Program-made: the position numbers and the translations under genes
The notes under the pieces: generated by a model
The model's database searches: none
Told to the model about the DNA's origin: nothing
The model's input: the letters and a program-made list of their open reading frames with translations, nothing else
Source of the DNA: Ignavibacteriales bacterium
GTDB taxonomy: Bacteria > Bacteroidota > Ignavibacteria > T3Sed10-11
Length of the DNA: 51,638 nucleotides
Reading direction: 5' to 3'
NCBI GenBank assembly: GCA_003568415.1
Contig: PWXV01000258.1
Coordinates: forward strand, 1-51,638
Part shown: one piece after another, positions 1-6,101 of the stretch
How positions within the stretch are numbered: the first letter of the stretch is position 1
Layout: each line of letters opens with the position of its first letter

Positions 1-188
1 AAGCTACATTCGATGAGTCGTGCATAGGGAGATGAGGCGTTATGTATAGTATATTGATTGAATCGGCATTCGTTAGTATAAGAGTTTTTCAGTTAAAATT
101 CACCATCCCGGAATTGTCCAATTTTTTAAATTTAGGATTTATTTGTAATTTGGTAGATAAGTTTTGAACATATAAAAAAGATGCTCCT
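1..188. other. Intergenic leader before the alcohol dehydrogenase
   Basis: AT-rich stretch at the left edge of the window. I see no open frame, no strong hairpin and no clear Shine-Dalgarno sequence before the ATG at 189. Any promoter for the downstream gene should lie here, but no -35/-10 pair stands out. Confidence 0.5.
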
Positions 189-1229
189 ATGAAAGCAGCC
201 GTCTATACACAATTCGCACAACCATTAACAATCCAGCAAGTACCCGATCCAGTTCCGCCTGATGATGGTGTCGTCATTCGAGTAAAAGCAACAGGTCTAT
301 GTTTAAGCGATTGGCATGGATGGATGGGGCATGACTCTGATGTAAGTTTGCCTAATGTTCCGGGACATGAACTTGCCGGGGTCATAGAAGCGGTGGGTAA
401 AGATGTTAAAAATTGGAGAGTTGACCAGAGAGTGACGCTTCCTTTTGTATGCGGCTGCGGCAACTGTCCTCAATGCGCGTCGGGAAATCATCAGGTATGC
501 GACCGGCAATTCCAGCCGGGATTCACGCACCGGGGTGCTTTTGCAGAATATGTTGCAATTCATTACGCGGATGTTAATCTGGTGAAGCTGCCGGAAGAGA
601 TCGGCTTTGTTGCAGCGGCAAGTCTGGGCTGCCGTTTTGCGACATCCTTCCGTGCTATAGTGGATCAGGGAAAAGTGTCTGGCGGACAATGGGTTGCCGT
701 GCATGGATGCGGAGGTGTCGGTTTGTCGGCGATCATGATAGCAAACGCTCTGGGCGCGCAGGTCGTTGCGGTTGATATTAACGATGAAAAGCTCGACTTT
801 GCCGGGTCGGTCGGCGCGGCGGCGGCCATCAATGCTGATAAGACGGACCGGGTAATCGAACACGTGATGGATCTTACCCGCGGCGGCGCGCACGTTTCGG
901 TAGATGCACTCGGTAATCCCGTTACGTGTTTTAACTCGATTGCGAATTTACGAAAACGGGGTAAACATATACAGGTTGGATTGATGACGGGTGAGTATAA
1001 ACATCCTGCAGTACCGATGGATAAAGTGATAGCAAATGAACTTGAAGTTCTCGGAAGCCACGGCATGCAGGCGCACAGGTATCCGGCGATGCTGGAAATG
1101 ATCCGGGCGGGGAAGCTGCATCCGGAAAAGTTGATCGGAAAGAGGATATCTCTTGAGGAGTCGCTGGATGAGCTGGTGAGTATGGATAAGTTCAGAGGAA
1201 CGGGGATAACGATAATTAATAGAATTTGA
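189..1229 (+). CDS. Zinc-dependent alcohol dehydrogenase (MDR family)
   Basis: A 346-residue medium-chain dehydrogenase that should interconvert an alcohol and an aldehyde or ketone with NAD(P) in the cytoplasm. The GroES-like N-terminal half carries the catalytic zinc ligands Cys38 and His60 (in GHE), and a structural zinc site of four cysteines, C90, C93, C96 and C104. The Rossmann half has the nucleotide loop CGGVGLSA near residue 175 followed by the acidic VVAVDIN strand end. Length is normal for the family. It starts at the only well-placed ATG, with no obvious ribosome site. It stands alone, followed by a toxin-antitoxin pair. Substrate cannot be read from sequence. A role as a polyol or glycerol dehydrogenase feeding the dihydroxyacetone kinase further along is possible but unsupported. 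Confidence 0.9.
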   Translation: MKAAVYTQFAQPLTIQQVPDPVPPDDGVVIRVKATGLCLSDWHGWMGHDSDVSLPNVPGHELAGVIEAVGKDVKNWRVDQRVTLPFVCGCGNCPQCASGNHQVCDRQFQPGFTHRGAFAEYVAIHYADVNLVKLPEEIGFVAAASLGCRFATSFRAIVDQGKVSGGQWVAVHGCGGVGLSAIMIANALGAQVVAVDINDEKLDFAGSVGAAAAINADKTDRVIEHVMDLTRGGAHVSVDALGNPVTCFNSIANLRKRGKHIQVGLMTGEYKHPAVPMDKVIANELEVLGSHGMQAHRYPAMLEMIRAGKLHPEKLIGKRISLEESLDELVSMDKFRGTGITIINRI

Positions 1230-1273
1230 AGATGAATTGGGATCTGATGTGCTTTATATGTTTTTTGAAGTAA

Positions 1274-1283
1274 GGTTATAACC
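1274..1283. repeat. Short perfect palindrome downstream of the dehydrogenase
   Basis: GGTTATAACC is a perfect 10-base palindrome 45 bases after the dehydrogenase stop. It is too short and lacks a T-run, so it is not a convincing terminator. It could be a protein-binding site or chance. Confidence 0.25.
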
Positions 1284-1359
1284 GAAAGTATAGTGTTACC
1301 GAAGAAATTGAGATATTTTTCAATTGGCTTTTTGACGCAAGTAAATTCGAAATTATTAC

Positions 1360-1394
1360 ATATGGTTGACAAGCCATATAATAGTCTGTATATT
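1360..1394 (+). promoter_or_regulatory. Sigma70-type promoter with overlapping inverted repeat, upstream of brnT
   Basis: TTGACA at 1366-1371 and TATATT at 1389-1394 are separated by exactly 17 bases, a near-consensus housekeeping promoter. The first codon is 27 bases past the -10 box. The -35 box lies inside an inverted repeat, ATATGG (1360-1365) and CCATAT (1374-1379), with an 8-base gap. BrnTA-type operons are autoregulated by the antitoxin's ribbon-helix-helix domain, so this repeat is a plausible operator. That assignment is inference. Confidence 0.65.
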
Positions 1395-1421
1395 GCCATA
1401 GTAAAATAAAGAGAGAACATA

Positions 1422-1673
1422 TTGGTTGATAAAACGACTTTCGAATGGGATGAAAATAAGAATAATCAGAATCAACAAAAACACAATATATCGTTCGAGG
1501 AAGCCCAATATGCATTTTCCGATAAGAAAAGAATCATAGCGAAAGATCTGGAACATAGTGAACAAGAGGACCGATACTACTGTTTTGGCAAAATTGGAGA
1601 AGATGTAATTACAGTCCGTTTTACTTATAGAAAAAATACAATCAGAATTATCGGAGCCGGATACTGGAGGTAA
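1422..1673 (+). CDS. brnT: BrnT family toxin (DUF497)
   Basis: An 83-residue protein of the BrnT type, a RelE-like ribonuclease fold toxin whose known members cut RNA and stop growth. Family hallmarks visible are the FEWDENK start, the KHNISFEEAQYAF block, a DR.YCFGKI.E.VITVRFTYR core and the C-terminal IRIIGAGYWR, close to the usual R.ISAR ending. The start is TTG at 1422, preceded by a purine-rich AAAGAGAG. No in-frame ATG would keep the conserved FEWDENK block. The antitoxin gene follows 13 bases later, the usual toxin-first order of this family. The locus is more AT-rich than the flanking metabolic genes, consistent with horizontal acquisition. Confidence 0.88.
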   Translation: MVDKTTFEWDENKNNQNQQKHNISFEEAQYAFSDKKRIIAKDLEHSEQEDRYYCFGKIGEDVITVRFTYRKNTIRIIGAGYWR

Positions 1674-1686
1674 GGAAAACAGATAT

Positions 1687-1920
1687 ATGAGAAAGAAAAC
1701 AAAATACATCGATGAGAAAATAGGAAAAGTTAAAGTCGTCAAGGACTTTCTACCTGAACCGGAAGAACTGGTGTATAAGGAAGACACTGTGAAGGTAACA
1801 CTCAATTTAAGCAGGTCGAGCGTTGAATATTTTAAAAAATTAGCCCGAGAGCATGACAGTCAATATCAGAAGATAATCAGAAATCTGCTTGATGAGTATG
1901 CATCACATTATTCGGAGTAG
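1687..1920 (+). CDS. brnA: BrnA-like antitoxin, CopG/ribbon-helix-helix type
   Basis: A 77-residue partner of the upstream BrnT toxin. The N-terminal part is basic and variable. Residues about 35-75 read as a ribbon-helix-helix module: a beta strand VKVTLNLS, then helices covering SSVEYFKKLAREH and YQKIIRNLLDEYASHYS. Such proteins bind the toxin and repress the shared promoter. The inverted repeat over the -35 box upstream of brnT is a candidate target. The pair is followed by an AT-rich hairpin and then unrelated genes, so it is a free-standing module. Confidence in the pair is high; binding to that particular repeat is inferred. Confidence 0.85.
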   Translation: MRKKTKYIDEKIGKVKVVKDFLPEPEELVYKEDTVKVTLNLSRSSVEYFKKLAREHDSQYQKIIRNLLDEYASHYSE

Positions 1921-1923
1921 TTA

Positions 1924-1954
1924 GTGTATTTTTGTTATTTCAACAAATATACAC
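1924..1954 (+). terminator. AT-rich hairpin after brnA
   Basis: Arms 1924-1936 and 1942-1954 pair at 12 of 13 positions around a 5-base loop (ATTTC). The hairpin begins 4 bases after the brnA stop. It is AT-rich and lacks a T-tract on the + strand, so terminator function is plausible rather than certain. Confidence 0.5.
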
Positions 1955-2056
1955 AATAAAATCAAACGTTAATATCAAGCATAATTCATAAATACAATAT
2001 TTCCTATCCTTACCTTCTTTAAAAAATACCCAACAACAACAACTTACTGTATTATA

Positions 2057-3238
2057 ATGAAATCAAATCCATACTTGTTGTCGCTCGTTACTTACATATT
2101 TGCATTTTTTATCACAATAACAGAGCATACCCACGCCGAAGAGCCAATCCGCATCGGCGCAACGATGTCTAAAACCGGAGCGCTGTCAACGCAGGGCGTT
2201 GCAGCTGCGAACGGGTACCGGCTCTGGGAGATCGATATAAACAAACAGGGCGGTCTGCTCGGTAGAAGGGTAGAGTTTATTATATACGATGATAAGTCGG
2301 ATCCCGATCTCGCAATTGAACTTTATGAGAAACTGATTACGGAGGATAAGGTCGATGCAATTATGGGACCGTATGGCTCAACACACACCGAGGCGGTAGC
2401 GCCGGTTACCGAAAAACACCGGATGGTACACATCTCACCGCTGGCTGCTACTACATCCATCTGGGAACAGGGAAGAAAATATCTCTTCATGGTACTCCCG
2501 CCCGCAGAACTCTTTCTGGCAGGACTGATCGAGATAGCATACGAAAACGGACTTAATACAGTTGCGATTTTACAACAAGATGCCCTGTTTCCGAAAGCTG
2601 CAGGTACGGGTGCTGTGGAGTTGGCCAAAGAGAAGGGTATGGAAGTTGTTTTTCATGAAACTTATCCAACGGGCACCGAAGATTTCTCCGAATTTCTGAT
2701 GAAGGTGAAGGAGCATAATGTAGAGGTGCTGGGTATGGCTGCCTCACCGCTTGGAGATTTCATTACCGTCGTCAGACAGATGAAAGAGCACGATGTCAAT
2801 GTCAAAATGTTTGGGACATCGGGAGCGGTTACAGAATTTCAGAAAGCCCTCGGAGAGAAAGCCGAATATGCATACGGCCTTTCAGCCTGGGAGCCGGTTC
2901 TGCCAAATCCCGGTATCAATGAGTTCGTCGAAGCCTACCAGCAGAAATTTAACATAGAACCAAGCTTTCATGCTGCGGGTGCTTATGGTAGCTGTCAGCT
3001 TTTTATGAAAGCCGCACGACGGGCAGGTACACTTGATTCCGAGGCGCTCAGGGAAGAATTGCTGAATCTTGAAACACAGACTATCTTCAGCAATTATGCT
3101 GTAGATGAAAGAGGGTATCAAATTGCAAATACCGGATTGTTTATTCAATGGCAGGACGGTGAGAAAGTCGTTGTCTGGCCGGAGGAAGTAGCAACGGGAG
3201 AACCCAGGTTCCCGGCACCACCGTGGCGTGAAAGATAA
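2057..3238 (+). CDS. Periplasmic branched-chain-amino-acid-type substrate-binding protein (LivK family)
   Basis: A 393-residue class I periplasmic binding protein (Peripla_BP_6 fold). Residues 1-27 are a signal peptide with a hydrophobic core (YLLSLVTYIFAFFITI), cut near HAEEP. The mature start IRIGATMSKTGALSTQG is typical of the LivK/amide-binding group, as are the GG.LGR..E..YDD.SDP segment and the VDAIMGPYGSTHTEAVAPV loop that contacts ligand. These proteins deliver amino acids, amides or aromatic acids to an ABC permease. None is encoded nearby, so the partner lies elsewhere or the protein acts as a sensor subunit. Start ATG has no Shine-Dalgarno sequence. The ligand is not predictable. 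Confidence 0.85.
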   Translation: MKSNPYLLSLVTYIFAFFITITEHTHAEEPIRIGATMSKTGALSTQGVAAANGYRLWEIDINKQGGLLGRRVEFIIYDDKSDPDLAIELYEKLITEDKVDAIMGPYGSTHTEAVAPVTEKHRMVHISPLAATTSIWEQGRKYLFMVLPPAELFLAGLIEIAYENGLNTVAILQQDALFPKAAGTGAVELAKEKGMEVVFHETYPTGTEDFSEFLMKVKEHNVEVLGMAASPLGDFITVVRQMKEHDVNVKMFGTSGAVTEFQKALGEKAEYAYGLSAWEPVLPNPGINEFVEAYQQKFNIEPSFHAAGAYGSCQLFMKAARRAGTLDSEALREELLNLETQTIFSNYAVDERGYQIANTGLFIQWQDGEKVVVWPEEVATGEPRFPAPPWRER

Positions 3239-3276
3239 TTAGATTTTACAAGAAATTTACTAAAGGAGAATAACTA

Positions 3277-4113
3277 ATGTCAGAAAAAAACCTTGTATTC
3301 CGCGGTAAGTCGAAAGATGTTTTTCAGATAACGGAAGGACCGCATAAGGATAAATATAAACTTGTTTTTACGGACAGGGCGACCGGCTACATGGAAGACG
3401 GAAAGCCGGTGTTCGACCCCGGATACGATTCCGTCGTCGGTGAGATACCCGGCAAGGGTGCTATTGCCTGCAGGTTTGCCACATATTTTTTTAAACTGCT
3501 GCAGGAGAAGGGAATTCCCTCACATTACATCGATACAATCAGTGAGAATGAAATGGTTGTGGAGCCGGCAGAACCGCTGAGCATGCCGGTAGCATCGCCG
3601 GATTTTACCGGCTCGGCCCCGTTGGAGAACCTTGAGTTTACCTGGAGAAATAATGCTACCGGAAGTTTCTGGAGAAGATATCCCTTTGTAAAACCCTGTA
3701 AAAATCTCAACACGCTGGTTGAAGCATGGACAAAAGGTGATGTTGATATTCTCATTACGTTTGAAGCACTGGAAGAAACAGGTGCGATGAGACGAGAAGA
3801 GATTAACCATACCATCGAACTTGTGAAGAACATGGCCGGAATTGTTTCACAGGAGTTTGCGTCGAAGGACCTTCATGTCATTGACGGAAAATTCGAATTA
3901 GGCAGGTTAAAATACGGCGATGGTAAAATTGTTATCATTGACGAAATATCTCCCGATGTGTTGCGCGTATGTAACGGATACTCTCCCGACGAGAACGGCG
4001 ACTGCACGGTTAATAAAGATTGTGCGGTAACAAACTACTCCAATGGCAAAAGAACGATTAAAAATAAGAAGCAGGTCCCTGCTGCCGATTTTACGGATAT
4101 TTTTCTGTCGTAA
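3277..4113 (+). CDS. purC: Phosphoribosylaminoimidazole-succinocarboxamide synthase (SAICAR synthetase)
   Basis: A 278-residue enzyme of de novo purine synthesis that joins aspartate to CAIR with ATP in the cytoplasm. The N-terminus FRGKSKDVFQI is the ATP-binding GK.K.VY-type strand. Later blocks include the substrate loop with GKGAIACRFATYFFK, then RRYPFVKP, and the catalytic DGKFELGR and IIDEISPDVLR motifs near residues 207 and 225. Length fits the family's 230-290 range. A clear AAGGAG ribosome site lies upstream of the ATG. It is 38 bases after the binding-protein gene and may be co-transcribed. No other pur genes are in view, so the pathway is dispersed. Confidence 0.93.
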   Translation: MSEKNLVFRGKSKDVFQITEGPHKDKYKLVFTDRATGYMEDGKPVFDPGYDSVVGEIPGKGAIACRFATYFFKLLQEKGIPSHYIDTISENEMVVEPAEPLSMPVASPDFTGSAPLENLEFTWRNNATGSFWRRYPFVKPCKNLNTLVEAWTKGDVDILITFEALEETGAMRREEINHTIELVKNMAGIVSQEFASKDLHVIDGKFELGRLKYGDGKIVIIDEISPDVLRVCNGYSPDENGDCTVNKDCAVTNYSNGKRTIKNKKQVPAADFTDIFLS

Positions 4114-4136
4114 ATCTAACAGGATGAAATTGTTTT

Positions 4137-4308
4137 TTCGATGAGTTATTCTTCTTTAACCTTATGACCAAAGAGCAATTGAGACTTGTTGCACAATGGA
4201 AGGCGCCACGAAGTGCAGGTCATATAGAAAAAAATGATGAAACGTATGTCAGAGAAATCACATCATTGGCTTTCTCGGCAAAGGAGGAACGTACCCGGAC
4301 CGAAGCGG
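4137..4308 (+). pseudogene. 5'-truncated fragment of an unidentified protein-coding gene
   Basis: The frame beginning at the ATG at 4164 reads with protein-like composition (QLRLVAQWKAPRSAGHIEKN and onward to about 4308). The coding-like reading also continues upstream of that ATG, FDELFFFNLMTKEQL from 4137, without a start codon, back to a TGA at 4125. That is the mark of a gene missing its 5' end. The WK-PRSAGHIEKND...REIT block resembles, from memory, a conserved uncharacterised protein family; I cannot name it. At about 4301-4310 the good reading stops and another frame takes over with an unrelated tail. No Shine-Dalgarno sequence is seen. Confidence 0.5.
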
Positions 4309-4437
4309 GAAGACATCATCAACAGACAGTTATGTCATTTCTTCAGGGCGGATGTGAACAGTGGGACAGCCGTTGCAAAAGTACCTGGTGTGGATGTAGA
4401 TGCTGTGATGAAGGAACTCCAGCACGAAGATTTTTAG
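4302..4437 (+). pseudogene. C-terminal remnant, probably of a catalase
   Basis: In a different frame from the preceding fragment, about 44 codons from 4302 to the TAG at 4435 read KREDIINRQLCHFFRADVNS, then GTAVAKVPGVDVDAVMKEL. This resembles the last residues of monofunctional catalases, where a helix with HFYKAD is followed by a YG..VA.GLGI-like segment. Here the G-rich part has drifted (VPGVDVD). No start, heme ligand or catalytic His is present, so it cannot be functional. It is joined to the upstream fragment at GAAGCGG near 4303-4309, suggesting two dead genes fused by deletion. The catalase assignment is from pattern memory. Confidence 0.45.
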
Positions 4438-4445
4438 TAATATAC

Positions 4446-4481
4446 AAGAAGTAGTCCACCGTAAAGGTGGACTACTTCTTT
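4446..4481. terminator. Bidirectional terminator hairpin between purC-side remnants and glpD
   Basis: A perfect 15-base-pair stem (4446-4460 with 4466-4480) around loop GTAAA. It sits between the + strand remnant and the - strand glpD stop at 4488, in the right place to end transcription from both sides. T/A-rich sequence flanks both ends. Confidence 0.8.
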
Positions 4482-4487
4482 AAGATT

Positions 4488-6047
4488 TTATTCAAGAATG
4501 TATCGTTTCGCCAGTTCGGTATATTCTTCCACCTGTTGCTTTTCCCAGGCAGCATCTTTTTTCATTTCCTTTGCCATCATTTTGGCAACCCTGGGTGCGA
4601 TCTCAACACTTGCCCGTGCGTTTAACATTAATGCGCGCATACGACGGGAAAGCATGTCGTCGAGTGTTCGTGCCATTTCATTTCTCGTGCCCCATACAAC
4701 TTCAACTGCTTTATACGGAAGATCGCTATGGAGGGGTTCATCAAGACTTTTATCCTCTTTAATAAGCGCCATTAATTTCGGGGCATCAGAGCCGTATACT
4801 TCGAGGAACTTATCGTCGACCGTTTGATGTGTCCATCCATGTATCTGGAGCTTTTCGGTTTCGCACTTCTTTCTTTCAAATGCTGCAACTTCTTCTGCCT
4901 GATCGATAACATCCTGGGCCATTTTGCGGTAGGTAGTCCATTTACCGCCGGTAATTGTAATCAATCCCGAGGGTGAGATCATTATAGTATGGTCGCGGGA
5001 AAGTGTCGCCGTTGAGGATTCGTCACTGCCTTTTACCAGCGGGCGAAGTCCGGCAAATGCACTTAATACTTCGGATCGTTTCGGACCTCGGGTAAGATAT
5101 TTACCGGCATGGGAAACAAGGAATTCAATCTCCTCTTCCATCGGTTTGGGTTCGAGGTCGGGTCCATCCACCGGTATATCGGTTGTGCCGACGACAACCC
5201 GGTTATGCCAGGGTACTGCAAATAACACACGACCGTCTTCGGTGCGGGGAACCATCACCGCACTTTTACCCGGTTGGAATTCCTTATCGAGTACGATATG
5301 TGCACCCTGACTTACAGCAACAATTTCTTTTGTAGCCGGATCGTCCATCTTACGGATGGAATCGGTAAAAACTCCGGTTGCATTGATAATTGCGCGTCCC
5401 TCCAGTTCATATTCTTCCCCGGTTTCGAGATCCTTGGCTACCACCCCGATAACAAGATCGTCTTTTTTCATAAGGGATATTGCCGGCATATAATTGATCG
5501 CAATGCAACCATGATCGACTGCCGTTTGTGCAAGATTAATGGCAAGGCGTGAATCATCGAATTGTCCGTCAAAATACGAAACACCGCGCCGTAAGCCGGT
5601 CGGCTCAACGGTTGGTATTTGTTTTAATGTCTCGTCGAGTGTCATCACTTTTGATGGGCTTAATCCGAGTTTGCCTGCAAGACGGTCGTACAATTTCATA
5701 CCGATACCATAGAACGGACCTTCCCACCAATTATAGACCGGCACAATAAATTCCATATGATGTACGAGATGAGGTGCATTTTGTGCAAGAAGCCCCCGTT
5801 CACGAAGTGCTTCAAGTACAAGACTGACGTTACCCTGTTTAAGATACCTCACACCTCCATGCACAAGCTTGGTGCTCCGGCTTGATGTTCCTTTGGAAAA
5901 ATCGCTTTGTTCAAGCAAAAGCGGGCGATAGCCGCGTGATGCAGCATCAACGGCGGCGCCCAGACCGGTTGCGCCACCACCGATGATTATAAAATCCCAT
6001 TTTCCTTTATGACTTTGTAATTGATCTATCATTTCTTGGCGTTTCAT
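4488..6047 (-). CDS. glpD: FAD-dependent glycerol-3-phosphate dehydrogenase
   Basis: A 519-residue membrane-associated flavoenzyme oxidising glycerol-3-phosphate to dihydroxyacetone phosphate and passing electrons to quinone. The FAD loop IIGGGATGLGAAVDAASRG starts near residue 20. It is followed by SS-RSTKLVHGGVRYL, the family signature, then GTTDIPVDG and the GGKWTTYRKMAQDV block near residue 365. The C-terminal helical domain is present, so the length is full. I chose the ATG at 6047 because GGGAG lies just before it; a TTG at 6062 would place that ribosome site inside the gene. It is the last gene of the glycerol operon, 54 bases after the EIIA-HPr-EI gene, and ends at a strong hairpin. 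Confidence 0.95.
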   Translation of the reverse strand: MKRQEMIDQLQSHKGKWDFIIIGGGATGLGAAVDAASRGYRPLLLEQSDFSKGTSSRSTKLVHGGVRYLKQGNVSLVLEALRERGLLAQNAPHLVHHMEFIVPVYNWWEGPFYGIGMKLYDRLAGKLGLSPSKVMTLDETLKQIPTVEPTGLRRGVSYFDGQFDDSRLAINLAQTAVDHGCIAINYMPAISLMKKDDLVIGVVAKDLETGEEYELEGRAIINATGVFTDSIRKMDDPATKEIVAVSQGAHIVLDKEFQPGKSAVMVPRTEDGRVLFAVPWHNRVVVGTTDIPVDGPDLEPKPMEEEIEFLVSHAGKYLTRGPKRSEVLSAFAGLRPLVKGSDESSTATLSRDHTIMISPSGLITITGGKWTTYRKMAQDVIDQAEEVAAFERKKCETEKLQIHGWTHQTVDDKFLEVYGSDAPKLMALIKEDKSLDEPLHSDLPYKAVEVVWGTRNEMARTLDDMLSRRMRALMLNARASVEIAPRVAKMMAKEMKKDAAWEKQQVEEYTELAKRYILE

Positions 6048-6101
6048 AATATTCTCCCGCAAATTGTATCGATATGTGTGGCTGTTGTTTATTTATTGCT
6101 A

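Noticed and set aside
303-893. Long open frame opposite the alcohol dehydrogenase
   Set aside because: It is antisense to a clearly conserved enzyme, has no ribosome site and its translation shows no domain.
1356-1805. Antisense open frame across brnT/brnA
   Set aside because: Low-complexity hydrophobic translation opposite a well-supported toxin-antitoxin pair; likely a reading shadow.
6048-6062. Upstream TTG start for glpD
   Set aside because: It would bury the GGGAG ribosome site inside the gene and adds five residues outside the conserved start.
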